Shown here piece after piece: positions 47,260 to 60,429 of a DNA stretch of 64,000 nucleotides. How positions within the stretch are numbered: position 1 is the stretch's first letter; every line of letters starts with the position of its first letter. The notes under the pieces were generated by a model. The model did no database searches and was not told the origin of the DNA. It saw only the letters and a program-made list of their open reading frames with translations. The DNA lies in assembly GCA_021904315.1 (NCBI GenBank), contig CM038908.1, positions 18,124,501 through 18,188,500 of the forward strand, written 5' to 3'. Both the position numbers and the translations under genes were made by a program. Source of the DNA: Sphagnum magellanicum. Its lineage: Eukaryota > Streptophyta > Sphagnopsida > Sphagnales > Sphagnaceae.

Positions 47260-48480
47260 TAATATAATAACTACTAATAGCTTATGATATTATAGCATAG
47301 AACATCCAACAATAATTTATGATAGAATAATCACCAATAGTCATAATATAACATATAATAACCAACAATAACTTATATATAATAACCATTAACAACCATT
47401 AATAAAATAACCACTAATAGCCACTAATACCTTATGGTAATTTAACCACCAATAATCATTAATATAAGAACCATTAATAACCACCAATATCCACGAATAA
47501 AATATCTACCAATATCCACTAATATAATAGTCATTAATAGTCATCAATAAAATAACCACCGATAGTCATTAATATAATAACCATCAATAGTTATTAATAG
47601 AATAACCATCAATAGTCATTAATAAAATAACCACTAATAATCATTAATATAATAGCCATCAATAGTCATTAATAGAATAACCATCACTAATCATTAATAG
47701 AATAGCCACCAATATTCATTAATAGAATAACCATCAATAGTCATTAATAGAATAACCACCAATAATCATTAATAAAATAGCCATCAATAGTCATTAATAG
47801 AATAACCACCAATAATCATTAATAAAATAGCCATCAATAGTCATTAATAAAATAACAACCAATAGCCATTAATAACCACCAATAGCCATTAATAATTTAT
47901 GGTAATTTAACCTATAATAACCACTAATAACCACCAATAGAATAGGTATCAATAGCCATTAATAACCACCAATAGCCCCAATAAAAGAATAACGAATAGC
48001 CATATATTATAATTGCTTAGGATTACCAAAAATAATCTAAAATGAAATAATCTACAATAGACAAAAGTAACTTAAGGTGAAATAGCCTATAATAACCTAA
48101 AATTGCCAATAATGACATAAGGTGAAATAACTTCAATAGCCAAAAGTAATTAATAATAGCTTCACATAATCGAAAATAGTCCAAAATGAAATAACTTAAA
48201 ATAGCCAAAAGTAACTTATAATAGCTACGAATGACCTAAAATGAAATAATTATAATAACCAAAAATAACATAAAATAGCCCAAAACTTTTATAATAGCCA
48301 AAAATAGCATAAGGTGAAATAAGCTAAAATAGCCAAAAGTAATTTATAATAACCAAAAATAGCCTAAGGTGAAATAACAAAAAATAGCTAAAAGTAATTG
48401 AAAATAACCATAAATAGCCGTAAATAATGTAGGGTGACATAATTTAAATTAGTGAAAAACAGCCATATAATAATTGAAAA
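47260..48480. repeat. AATAACCACCAATAGCCATT minisatellite inside CACTA copy 2
   Basis: About 1.2 kb of units complementary in type to the array of copy 1 (AATAACCA, CATTAATA, CACCAATAG). Confidence 0.8.
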
Positions 48481-48796
48481 TAGTTTAAACATAGGTAGTA
48501 TTATTATATTAGCAAAAATCTTATCTATTTATTAAACTTTTTTTTAAAAAAAAATGGTCATTGAAATGTTATTGAATAATGATATTCAATTTTATTTTTT
48601 GTTCAAATGATTTTACACTTTCAAAAGGAAATAAATGTAATTATGTACATTATTAAAAAAAATAATTAAATTTTTGAATCATTTCATTTGAACAAAATCT
48701 CAATAAAATATGAATTTTCAAAGTTTATGTTTTTTTAATGTTTAAAATGAAATGTTTGATAAATAGAATGTAATGTAACATATTGTCACAACAAGT

Positions 48797-48855
48797 GAGG
48801 TGGTTCAATGGTAAAGGTGTTTGCCTCCATTGTAAAGGTCAAGGGATCAAACCTC
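48797..48855 (+). other. tRNA-derived module in CACTA copy 2
   Basis: A-box-like TGGTTCAATGG is followed by a 5-bp arm TTTGC/GTAAA (one wobble) around a 7-base loop CTCCATT, which would place CCA at the anticodon position. B-box-like GGGATCAAACCTC comes last. The acceptor stem is poor, so it is a relic or Pol III promoter-like module rather than a tRNA. Confidence 0.5.
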
Positions 48856-49499
48856 ATAAATGGCATTGTGTGTGGTCAACAATGGTAAGTTGACTGAATA
48901 TTTTTTTATTTAATTCCTTAAAATAGGTGCCCATGTTGTTATGTGGCCTATGTCCATAGGTTAGGTTTTTAGCTTAGCCTAGGTAATGACAAGTGTCAAT
49001 AACTCATAGGCTGAAAATCATGAAATTATCAATAATATTATATATTAAATAATTTAATTTTAATTGATTTCCATGTTGATTAGTAATTAACTAGCACATG
49101 AATGGTTTAGTAAATTTATATTTCACTTAAGAGTAACTTTGTTTCACTAGGTATTAGTGAAACAATTCATTATCTGTAACAACTAGTCCCCGTTCATAAG
49201 GGGGTTGATTAATTTCACCATGGTAAAAATGTCCAAATTCACTTAAAATTTAGTGAAACCCAGAGTGAACTAGGACGCATTTTGGTGTAGTGACATCCAT
49301 GTCTTATTTTTTCACCTCATGTGCAACTCCTTCGAGTTCTTATCAATCACAATATAATGATGTTTCATGATTGCTTTCAACAAAACAGGTCATACCTAGT
49401 TACTTGGGGTGTAGATTCACCTTTAGTCCTACCAACTTTGTATTATTTATGGGACTACAATAATAAGATAATAATTTGCAACATACAACACCCAAGTTG

Positions 49500-50262
49500 G
49501 ATGATACTTGTAACTCCATGAAGTAGGTTAATGGTGTGCATCCCAAAGCTATCAATTCCCATAATTGGGCATGAACAACCTGCATACACATTCACTTTTT
49601 CTATTAGCATTTGGAGTCCTCTAATAGTTAACATTTGCATATAGATCAACCATGTTACTTGCAACAATGACACATGAATCCAATCTAGAATCATCAATGG
49701 TTTGCTCACAACCATACTTGCCTTGATCTTGAACTAATGCATTTATGTTGAGATAGGAATTCAGCGCCCACCCCCATAACAACAACAATGTTGGGCTACA
49801 TACATTTATACATGGTGAGAAATCAAACTTAAAAATTACATCAGAACTTAAAGGAAAAAAACTTTGCACCTCAAAAAAGTGGGAAAACAACAATGTTTAA
49901 TCATTTGTAACTTACAAAAGGTTGAAAACTTTACAAGATTTTTGTTTCATATCTTTTTCAAGCACATATTCTCTCATGTACACATAATGGAACTAAATAC
50001 TAATTCATTTCACCTTCAAAATCAAAGTTGAAAACAATGAAAAAAATGTTGTATTTCCTCATCCAAAGATAAATTTTTGAACAAAAAACAATGGGTAATC
50101 ATTTTGCCACATTTTCTTGTAGCCACATTTTGCATAAAAGTCAAACAAGCTACATCTAACAAAGAAATTTGAATCCCATCCAGTTTCAATGGTTTGGAGA
50201 GTTTTTGAAACATACCTATCTTGATCTTCAAGTGCATTTAAGTTGACACACACATTCAACAC
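49500..50262 (-). pseudogene. pentatricopeptide repeat (PPR) gene remnant, duplicated
   Basis: Minus-strand frames at 50262-50100 (CVNLNALEDQDRYVSKTL, FFVRCSLFDFYAKCGYKK) and at 49770-49621 (ALVQDQGKYGCEQTI, CVIVASNMVDLYANVNY) match the pattern of plant PLS-class PPR proteins, organelle RNA-processing factors (N-x-ALEQG-x-x-x-H ... VDMYAKCG). The two pieces and their flanks are diverged tandem copies about 470 bp apart. A third copy of the flank is near 51960-52150. Stops and frameshifts are frequent. Confidence 0.55.
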
Positions 50263-50614
50263 CTACATAGCAGCAAGAAAATTGCATTTCACACATTTGT
50301 ATGTGGTGAAAAATCATAACTAAAAAAGTACATCAAAGTTCAAAATAGCAAGCTTTGAGTATTCAAAAACATCTACAACATTGAAAAAGTACAATATGAA
50401 AAGGCACTCCATAACACTAAGGCATGTAATATTATACCTCTATCACTAGGACCTAAATCTATATCATTAGGTCCTTCTTCACTCATCCTTCGTCATTAGG
50501 AAATAGGTCTATATCACTATGACATGTGCCATTCAACCTCTATCACTAGGACCTAGGTTTATATCATTAGGTCTTCTTTCACTCATCATGTATCATTATG
50601 AAATAGATTTATAT

Positions 50615-51870
50615 CATTACAACATGTGTCATTCAACATACGTCACTAAGGTGTAATACATCACATGTGCTTATGTCACATGGGTTTCCTATTACATTTG
50701 GGTTTACTGTATATATGTCATTATGGCCTATGCCAATAATACCAATCTAACTCTAGCTGTGTCACTGAAGTTTATATTGTCACTTGGGTTTAACCAGTGT
50801 TATATGTCACTAAGGTGTATGCCAATAAAACCTCACATGTGTCACTTCACATATGTCACTCATGTCTATGTCATTAGGGTTCATGTCAATCATGCACATT
50901 TCATTAAGTTTATTTCAAGTTTATTTAACTTTAAGGCTTGCGGTTTGTGAATGATTTGGGCTTGTATCATTAAGGTTTAATCATAGTTTACACCTACTCT
51001 TAATGCCATAGACTTTACTTATCATATGCTAACCTTGTATTCTAAAATTTGTTAAAAACATGTTTAAACATGCACATGGACCTTTCATATCATATGGTAC
51101 TTCTAATATTCATGCTTCCACATATTACCTTTTCCTTTGCTTCATGTGTTGCTCCCTTGAACCCTTATCAATCATAACATGTAACGACGTTTTACAATTT
51201 CCCACAACAAGACATTATCATTCATCCTCTATCACTACGACATGTGTCACTCAACCTATGTCACTAAGGTGTAATACATCATTGGTGCCTATGCCACTAA
51301 GGCCTATGCCAGATGGGTTTCCTACTAGATTTGGGCTTTGTGTAATTTGTCATTATAACCTATGCCAATAAGGCCCATCTCACTCCACATATGTCACTCA
51401 AGTTTATATTATCACTTGGGTTTGACCAATGTTATATGTCACTAGGGCGTATACAAATAAAACCTCACATGTGTCATTTCACATATGTTTCTCATGTCTA
51501 TTTCATTAGGGCTTGTGTCAATTAGGCACATTTCATTAAGTTTATTTTAGGTTTATGTCAGTTAAACCAAATTTATTTCATTCTAGGGCTTGAGGTTTTT
51601 GCATCATTTGGGCTTGTATCATTAAGGTTTAATCACTTACACCTAGTTGTAATGCCATAGATTCTACTTTGCATATATGTTAGCATTGTATTTTGAAATT
51701 TGCTAAAAACATGTTCAAACACGCACATGGACCTTTTAGATCAAATGGTACCTTTGATATTCATGTTTGCACATTTCACCTTTTCCTTTGCCTCATGTGT
51801 TGCTACTTTGAACCCCTATCAATCATAACATGTAGTGACATTTTATAATTTATTAGAACAAGACACTAGA
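50615..51870. repeat. ~600-bp tandem duplication
   Basis: 50640-51213 and 51230-51870 align along their length. Shared landmarks include CACTAAGGTGTAATACATCA, AACCTCACATGTGTCA, TGCACATGGACCTTT-like blocks and CCTATCAATCATAACATGTA. Both are rich in TATGTCACTAAGG-type short units. No coding capacity. Confidence 0.75.
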
Positions 51871-53340
51871 TATTGAAGCTTGGGATGAAATTCCAAGTCT
51901 TATGAACTTAATTTTTTTATAGTGTTATGTGTACCTGTGAGTGTGCACAATTTGTAATAAACTAACAATTCCCATTGAACAATCTAGTTGCATCATCTAG
52001 AATTGTAATTCCATGAAACATGTTATAATGGCATTTACCTTGAAGCTATGAGATCCTGTACCTTTCCATGAACAACACACATACTTGAACTTTTTCAATT
52101 AACATTTGGAGTCTAGAGGTAATGAAGATTTGCATCCCACATTTGTATGGGTAATTTCCATATGTGCACCTAGGATCACTTGTGTGTCACTTGTGTCAAA
52201 ACAATAAGATTCATGTTCATTCCATATGTTTAACAACACCTTGCAACACATATTACACTAGGTTGGTGCATTGAATAGTTCTATAGGAGTGACCTCCAAA
52301 GTCAATAATAATGTCATATCTAGGATGTAATCATTAAAAATCCCACCAGTTAATATTAAACATGGCCTTTATTGCACCTTACCATCATAAATGACATTGT
52401 AAATCAATCTATGGAATTAAAGTGTGAAAGTAGTAATATGCCAAACATAAAAAAAAAACATCAATAAGGGGGGAATGGAAATGTCAAACTAACCATTCCA
52501 CTTGTTTAAACTCTAAAGAATGGTTCTATGTAGCTAGTGGTTTGGGTGTGCATGGTGGTTGTGAAATGACATGTCGTTTGCCATAGGACCCCAATCACTA
52601 AAAACATGCAAAACCACTACCAAACCACTATAGTGGGATAGGTGCATTCCACTCAAAATTTGAGTGGAGTGGTTAATGATTGTGATCACTTCCACTAGTA
52701 GGGCAAGGATGCATTGAACTTAAAATCCTAATTTTTCAAAGTTTCATACCTTGTAAATGGCCTTGGCAACATTTGCTTTTTATTCCTTTGTGTGCCATAG
52801 ATGTGCCATTTCTTCTTGAGGTGCAACATTTTATATACAATCAAACAATAGGTTTTAAAAAAAAAACAATTACAACATCAATATCCATTCTACTTTTAAA
52901 AACAAAACAATAACATGACATTAAGAAGCATAGCGATGGTTGCATTTCTTAGTTTGGTTGTTTAGGGCAAAGAAGAGGTAGTTTGATTAATGAAAATTGG
53001 ATTTAAGTTCATTTTTAGATGTTTCTGAAACAACACATTGCAACACATACACTAGGTTGGTGCATGGAAAGCACATACTAAAATTCATCCAAATCTTTTA
53101 AAGTTTCATACCTTGTAAATGACCAAATGCCAACATTTGCTTTTGATTCCTTGATGTGCCATAGATTTGCCACTTCCTCTTAAGGTGTAACATTATGAAT
53201 AGAATCTACAAATAGGTCAAAGCAACCTAGGTCTTAGTGATAGAAGTTGAATAACACATTATTAAAGGTAGAATTATTGAACCTTTGGTTGGTATTTTGC
53301 TATTTTCTATAGTCTAATATTTACTATTTTATTGTTTCTT
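51871..53340. repeat. intergenic DNA with further duplication (~360-bp spacing)
   Basis: AAAGTTTCATACCTTGTAAA and the following ~90 bases near 52738 recur near 53100. The stretch 51960-52150 repeats the PPR-flanking sequence at 49480-49640. No intact gene. Confidence 0.5.
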
Positions 53341-53344
53341 TTTT

Positions 53345-54890
53345 ACTATTTACTATGTAGGGTTGGCAACCAAAGGGTATCGAGGGTGCTGCATTTGTTT
53401 CGCACACATAATATCCCACAACTTTAAGGCACTACGAAAGAATGTGTACACATGCCAACATAGGAGATGGTTGCTCGAAGATCATGAGTTTGGTAAGGAT
53501 TTGGCAACATTTGATGGGGTTTGAGAGATGGGCCTACCTCCACTAAAGGTGATAGTTGTTAACATTTTTAGGGAAGCTAAATTAAGGGCGCAATGGCTTG
53601 CTAGTGGGGGCGTCCAACAAAAAAAGACCTTGCCAAGAGGATTGAGATCAAGAAAATGTCCATCCTATTTAAACTAGAGTATTGGAAGGTACTAGAATTA
53701 TTGAAACTTTTGAAATTCCCTCATGAATTGAAATTTCATTCAACTTGAACAATATTCAAGCAAGGCCATTAATTTTGCTCATGTAATTGTCCCCATTATA
53801 TAATAGCCATGATTATGCAATGTCAAGCTTGCAAGATGAAAATTCAATATAGGCCCATGAAACAAATCATTTCAACATATTGTCAACAATTGGTAGCACA
53901 ATCATTGGAATGTCAATCCCTGGAAAGTCAACCAAATCACCTAAATGTCACAAAAAAATCACCAAAACTTGCATCTATGGGTGCACCCAATGATGAACAC
54001 TCAAGGGCTATCATATGGTAACCTATATTGTTTATGGACACGCTGCAAGTGGGCGATAATAAGTGAAGAAAAGACAATGAGTCCATATAAATAACAATTT
54101 GTGCAAAGTAACTTAGATGGAATTAATTGTAATGGGTGCATCTATTGTGGGCAATGCAGGAACTACCTATTTGAAACGCTTTGGATGTGATGAATGTGGA
54201 GTGAAATGTTTCAAATAACCTTTTGAAATATTTAACTAGGGAGGACACAATGGAGGTGTGAAAGGACATGCAAGAGGTTGGTGTACACCAACATTTGTGG
54301 CTAGAAATAAGGCATGTATCATCAAATTATTTCAAATTAGCAACCCCTTATGTCCTTACACGGGAGGAAAACAAGTCTTTTATAGAATTTGTCTTTAGTA
54401 TTTGAGCTCCAACAAGATATGTTGCTACTTTTAAGAAACATGTGGGCCCAAAGAGATAATATGCCATGAAGAGCTTTGACCACTATGTTATGGTTTAATA
54501 AATATTACTAATGAGTGTGCAAAGTTTGTTGCAAGCAGGCTCAAGAACAGTAATCATAAGACTTGGGAAATAATTTTAGAAAATTTGTGTTAAGGTGTTG
54601 AACCCAAAAGACCTTGTGGCATTGCAAACATATGTAGTGAAAATAATATGTTTGTTTGACATATGGTTTCCACCAAGATTCTTTGACATGATGATCCACT
54701 TGATGATTATCCATCTTATAAATGAATTAGAAATATGTGGGCCAATAGATGTTAGGTGGTGCTACCTAATGGAGAGATATTTATAAGTCCTAAAAAGATA
54801 TGTGAGGAATAAGGCTAGGCCAGAAGCTTACATGGCATCTGGTTACATGTATGATGAAGTTTTAGGGTTCTACACATAATACTTTGCATT
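53345..54890 (+). pseudogene. degenerate CACTA (tnp2-type) transposase with DUF4218-like end
   Basis: Across several plus-strand frames: LRKNVYTCQHRRWLLEDH with GKDLATFDGV (53425-53520), then KKCPSYLN and YWKVLELLK (53655-53705). At 54595-54786 VVKIICLFDIWFPPRFFD, HLINELEICGPIDVRWCYLM and ERYL follow, then after a stop LKRYVRNKARPEAYMASGYM. This order is that of plant CACTA transposases ending in DUF4218. Many stops, so it is inactive. It lies between the two CACTA families of the window, but its own ends were not recognised. Confidence 0.7.
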
Positions 54891-56162
54891 GTATTTGAAA
54901 TGTATTGGACAACATAATCATAGACCACAGTAACACCATGCATATTCATAATGCACTAGAAATGGAAATTAATTCATAGTTTTAGAATCCACATTCATAA
55001 TGCATTGGGATTTATTAGTATTAATGAACACATCTTCAAGATGCATTGGACATCAAAAATACATTTGGACAAAATTAATAGGTGGATTTTGACATCAAAA
55101 TCAATAAAATAAAATGCATTGCACAACACACATTGGTTATTTTGGATAGGGAAAATGCACCAGGGACAACAAAATTCAATCTTCAATTTTAGGAATGGTT
55201 TGATTTAACTTTTGTCATGAATTCAGTATGGCCATCCTATAGCCTACATGCTAATGAACATATATAAGCATGGAGGGAGTTTAAGTTAGTACATAACTTG
55301 TGTTGTTCAAAGATGATACTTCATTTGCAAGTTGCAACTATTGTTCAACTACTTGTAACACACAAAAATTCAACTCTTCAAGATGGATTTCACTAAGCAC
55401 TTTGTTGTAACATAACATAGAAATTCAGTGGATAAACACATGAAAATTTTCTATTTCAAGGATTACTGCTTGGGAAGCTTTGAATTACCATTGATCCCAA
55501 AAAGGTCATGTGTAGATTAGTTGAAAAGATTTATGTAGTCTCCTTCAACACCTTCCCTTTAAAAACTTGAAAACCTAGGTTGAAAACCACAAACTGTTGT
55601 ACCAATTAACTTTTTTACTAAGCTTTATAACTAATCACTACAAGAATTCCTGACTTTTTTGATTGGGAATTTCAGTAAAAAAACTGCCCCCTATGGTTTT
55701 TTTGCCCCCATGTCCAACTTGACAAAAGGGCCATTTGGACAAGTTGATTTGGACTCAACCATTTTGATTGGGTCTTTTTGGTTGGTCTTTTTGACTGGGT
55801 TTTTTTGTTAGGTTTTTTTTATTGAACCACCGTGACAACAATATAATTTGGGCAACAAACAAAAATATATATTATTTTATTTTATTTAAAATTAATATGA
55901 AAATAATAATAAATAAATAAATTACCCTACCTACCCTACCCTACCTAATTAATAAACTTAATAATTAATGCCAAATTTTTTATTTTTTTAACCTACCAAC
56001 CTTATATCTTAAGCTTAGGCTAGGCCACTTATCTTAGCCACCTAGGTTAGACCAAACCCCTTAGGTTAGGCCAAGTAGCCTAGGCTACGTGGTCTAGTAG
56101 GCTTTGCAACCTAGGTTACCTAATTAGGTCACCTAAGTAGCCAAGGTAGTCTAGGTTGCAAG

Positions 56163-56230
56163 TGTGGGGATTTGAACTCCTCACCTTCACATTGAGGAGT
56201 AAAGTCCTTAACCATTGCTCCACCACCCCA
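56163..56230 (-). other. tRNA-derived module in the second CACTA family
   Basis: On the minus strand: GGTGGTGGAGCAATGGTTAA (A-box-like), CTTTAC and GTGAAG as a 6-bp arm around an 8-base loop, and GAGTTCAAATCCCCAC (B-box-like). The element family differs from copies 1 and 2, yet the type of module is the same. Confidence 0.5.
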
Positions 56231-56339
56231 TAAGGTGATTTTTTTGGACAACATATTGTAATGAACATGATTTTGGATCAACATATTATAATCAACTTCC
56301 ATGAATTGTTTTTCAATATATTACACTAAATGAACTTGA

Positions 56340-57330
56340 ATTTTTTTACACTACTTACATAAATAGGTAGGTTATAAGTAGGTTAGCCTAGGTAGGTAGG
56401 AGGTACCTATTAATAAATGCATGTACTTAGGTAACATGTAGATTATAGTTTATTAAGCTTTAGGTCTATGCTTATACCTACCTATGCTTATGCTATTTAG
56501 TAGGCTATGTAGGTACCTACTAGCTTATAATTCATAGATCTAGCCTAGGCATACTACGTAGGTAGCCTAGCTTATTAAGTAGGTCAAAGCTTAAGCTACT
56601 TACTTAATACTAGGTTAAACTACTTACCTAGTAGCCTAGGTTAGCTATATACCTATTTAATAGGCCTAGGTTGCCTAGGTTAGGCTATGTACCTACCTAG
56701 GTTACCTAGGTTAGGCTATGTACTTACTTAATAGGCCTAAATAGCTTAGGTTAGGCTATGTACCTACCTAATAGGCCTAGGTGACTTAAGTTAGGCTACA
56801 TATGTACTTAGTAGGCTTAAGTGGCCTAGGTTAAATTATCTACCTTATAGGCCTAAGTGGCTTACATTATGTACATAGCTATTAAGTAGACCTCGATAAC
56901 CTAGGTTAAACTATCTACCTTATAGGCTTATGTGGCTTACACTATGTACATAGCTATTAAATAGACCTCGATAACCTAGGTTAGACTACCTTATACTTAA
57001 TAAACCTAGGTGGCTTAAGCTACTTGCCTAGCTAGTAGGATAGGCTACTTGCTTATTAAGCCTAGGTTAATAGGCTACCTATATGGCTAATACACATAAG
57101 ATACTTACTTTAAAATCTTACACTATCTAGTTATAAGTTATTTAGTAGTCCTAGGCTACATCTTAGGTAACCTACTAAATAGGTCTAGGCTAGGCTACTT
57201 AACTAGGCTATTAGTTAGGTTATTATTTAACAAATAACCTATTAGACTATTAATTATGCTAGGATACATAGGTAGTTTAGGCTTAACATAATCTATTAAT
57301 TATGTTAAGTTAGGTAGGTAGCCTAAGTTT
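56340..57330. repeat. TAGGTTAGGCTA / CCTACCTA minisatellite
   Basis: About 1 kb of units such as CCTAGGTTAGGCTATGTACC and AATAGGCCTA inside the CACTA element. Confidence 0.85.
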
Positions 57331-57649
57331 AACAAGTAGGCAAAGTCATCATATGAATATGGTTCATTTGACTAAGTGTCAAATCATAATGGTCAATTTG
57401 ATTAAACCCTATCCATTCATTATGGCCAATTTGATTAAGCCATGGCCATTTTAATGGACATTTGTCCATTTTGACCAAATATTCTACTTGACACTTGGTC
57501 TAAAAAGTCATTTTAGTCAAATGTATTGGTCAAATGTAACATGTGTTCTTCATGCCCCAAACCGTTATTCCAAATGGACATACCTTTTGGTCAACGTGGA
57601 CACTTTGATCAAGTTGGCCTTCTAAAAAGTTGCATTTTTTGTAGTGAAT

Positions 57650-59390
57650 GTACATAAGTATTCAATACTCAAGATTAAAACAATTTAATTATGGGGAAAT
57701 GGCCATTAAAACTAACCACTTTTTTTATTTTGATGTTATAGTTGTAGAATTTTCAATCTCTGGAGTAACAATCAATTCTATAAGTTGTTCCACAATGGCA
57801 AAATATAAGTATGAATCAACTTTTAAATGGACTTTTGAACGTGGTAGGTTAGTAGTGCTAGGACTTTCCTTTTTCGGATTTCCTACAAGTGTGTAAAAAA
57901 CTTCATCTTCAAAATCTCCATCATCAAGTCACCTCAAGCCAACTTTTCATTAGCATATTGTGCCCTATTTGGGGTCTCCCATACAACAAGCTCAATCTTT
58001 TTGATAAATGAGGATTTACTCTTGACTTTCTTGACAATGGGGGATTTATGTGCATCATTGGACACCCAAAACACAATTTAAACAACCATATACTATTTCT
58101 ATAGCTTGAAAACAAGATCCAGCCATCATTACACTTCATACCTAAATAACACAAAAATCTAACAAGGAAAAACTTGGTTACTTCATGAGGAATACACTTC
58201 GTTGGCAAAATTCTTTGTTTTATTTTATTAAATCTTCAACTTTCCTCTTAAACATATCTTAATCCACCCATGGCTATGGCAGACCTTGCTTAATTTTTGT
58301 GTTGTTTCTCTTGGTTACCAAAACATCATCAAAATTATTGTGAGAAGGTAGATCTAGCAAAAGAGGCATTCAAGTTGCCAATTGACCTACGCATTGCCAA
58401 AAAGGCAGATTATGGCAACTGATCACCCATGAAATAAGATAGGTTTAGGGTTTAGGCATGGTTTAAATTACCTTAGGTAGAAAGAATATATAATATGAGA
58501 AAGCACAAAGCTGAAGACAGAAATGGCCATTCACATACACTTAGAACCAACTAACAAATGAACAAAATGCTCCAATAATTGTGAATCTAAACATAATAAT
58601 TTCTACCATATGCCAAGCCATCAACTACACATGTGGAATGAAGAAGTTGTCCAACAATATAACTATAGTCTTAAAGGAAAATCAAGACATGAAATTGTGA
58701 ACTTTGCATGATATACTGGGTTGTAGTTGCGTTGAATGCCTTTTGACAACAACTATGAATTATGCACATGTGAAAAAAAAAAGCCTAGACCATTAGTTGT
58801 AAAATAAATTGTCAGAATTGTTCGAAAGTATCAACCTAACAACAAGAAAATAAGAGAGTTCATCTAAAACCATTTAGTAGAGCTTGTGGGCAAGGACAAA
58901 AAAAAAGAAACACTAGAATTGTAGTTGAAAAGTTTGAGGGAAAAGATAGCAAGTTCGATGGAAAATCACAACTTATTGTTCATGTGATGCACTACAAGCA
59001 TTCCCCTTTCATTTCCTTCACGTTCATTACCAACATTTTCTTTGTGTTGCACCCCAAGCATTTCCCTTGCATTTCCTTCACACTCAATACTAGCATTTGG
59101 TTCACCCTCAAATTGTAGTAGTTCATTTACAACAACAAAACCATAGCAATTAACTACTTTTGATCCCCACTACGCATTGCAACCCTAATAATGTCTTTGA
59201 AACTCAAACTCATGAATGTGCTCATAGTTGCTGCGATGACCTACAAGCTTTTAACCTTAATCGTAAACTTCACATCCTAGGAGAATAAACATGATCCCAA
59301 ATAGATCCCAAGGAGGTACATTTGTTGAAGTTTGGTGCCCAAATTCAAAAGAACTGTTTTCAATTTATAAAAAACTTACTTCCAATATTT
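57650..59390. other. AT-rich intergenic DNA
   Basis: No supported gene. Short ORFs at 57648-57896 (+) and 57924-58208 (-) lack recognisable domains. 58985-59110 holds a short duplication (CATTTCCTTCAC). Confidence 0.4.
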
Positions 59391-59394
59391 TTAG

Positions 59395-59455
59395 TATTGG
59401 GCCATTTTTTGCCTAAAATGGCCCACCTATAGTATGCTTTTACCCCTAAGGGGGT
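59395..59455. mobile_element. terminus related to the 31.7-kb MITE
   Basis: TTGCCTAAAATGGCCCACC then ATAGTATGCTTTTACCCC parallels the right end of the element at 31712-32320. A matching left end was not found, so it is a solo or decayed end. Confidence 0.4.
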
Positions 59456-59822
59456 TGGGCCAAGTTTCAATCAACCACGCAATTCTATGGTGTAAATTCG
59501 GTTTCCATTGTGATCTAGAGCTTGTTGGGATGTTGGACCAATCCATCTCAACACCTAGAGCCACCTTTGTATACACCATTTGGGTCATGTACAATGGCAC
59601 CACGTTGTATTCGAATTCTTGTGTCCCCCAAATAGCCAAATGGACACCCACCAATCCCAATTTCATACAATGGTCCTTACATCTACTAAAATGGGTTGCA
59701 TTTTTTTTGACATGAGTGTCATGCTTATGCATTGACCAAAATTTGTCAATGTGACACCAATTGACATATTGGCTTGCCACAAAATGCGTCCAAGGGGTTG
59801 GGTACATTCCACCATCCATCAT
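59427..59822 (-). other. 131-codon ORF of unknown nature
   Basis: MMDGGMYPTPWTHFVASQY is rich in Trp, His and Met and overlaps the MITE-like end at its 3' side. No domain is recognised. It could be a gene fragment or chance; it is the longest ORF of the right third of the window. Confidence 0.2.
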
Positions 59823-60429
59823 GTGCCAATTGATTAGGATTTTCCAAATTTTCCTTGTTTGGGATGTGCCTCTTGCCTTTCACTCACTTCCTTGGAGGAG
59901 GCCCTAGCCCAACCGTTGGTGATGTTGGGTTAGTCCCTTCATACCCCAAGTTTGCCATCCTATCCCTAAAATCTATTTGCTATATAGATCATAATTACAA
60001 TAGTCTTCACTATTAGCTTTAAAGGCCTAAGTGGAAAGGTTTATTACTTGTAGTTGATTTTAAGTACTTATAAATAATAATGTAAATTAGAATGGTTATT
60101 GGGAGTGGTACAGTGAATATCAAAGAGGCCGAATTGATGAAATCTAACAGTAATTGTCAAACAATTGAAGAATCTAAACTTCATTAGCCTCAAAGACTCC
60201 ACCACTTTCTTCCAAGTGTAAGGCATGGATTGCTCACACAACCACATTCCTCACACATTCAAGAAGAAAGTGAAGCTAGTGGGTGGGAATGACACCTTTT
60301 ATAAAGGTTCCACATTCTTTTCCTTCCATTTTTCTCTTTGAAGAGAATTGGCACACATGTCAATTTTGACTACCCTGTTGGTAAAAGAAAACAACGCTAT
60401 TAGGTTTAGGTCTTGTGATTGAATACAAT

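Larger units (their letters stand above)
46651..49292. mobile_element. non-autonomous CACTA transposon, copy 2 (inverted)
   Basis: Left end CATTATTACAAAAGTGAGG and right end GCATTTTGGTGTAGTG are the counterparts, in opposite orientation, of the ends of copy 1. Subterminal sequences also match copy 1 as reverse complement (the TTCACCATGGTAAAAATG region and the tRNA-like module). 2642 bp, no transposase. The flanking trinucleotides (TTG and ACA) do not match, so the target duplication is lost or one end is altered. Confidence 0.75.
55636..57646. mobile_element. non-autonomous CACTA transposon, second family
   Basis: Left end CACTACAAGAATTCCTGAC and right end TTGCATTTTTTGTAGTG (reverse complement CACTACAAAAAATGC) are flanked by the 3-bp duplication AAT (55633-55635 and 57647-57649). 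Subterminal regions carry repeated TTTTGATTGGG / TTTGGTCAA-like motifs on both sides, as in CACTA elements. 2011 bp without a transposase ORF. Confidence 0.8.

Noticed and set aside
48797-48855. Functional tRNA gene with CCA anticodon
   Set aside because: Acceptor and T stems pair poorly, and the sequence is part of a repeated transposon.
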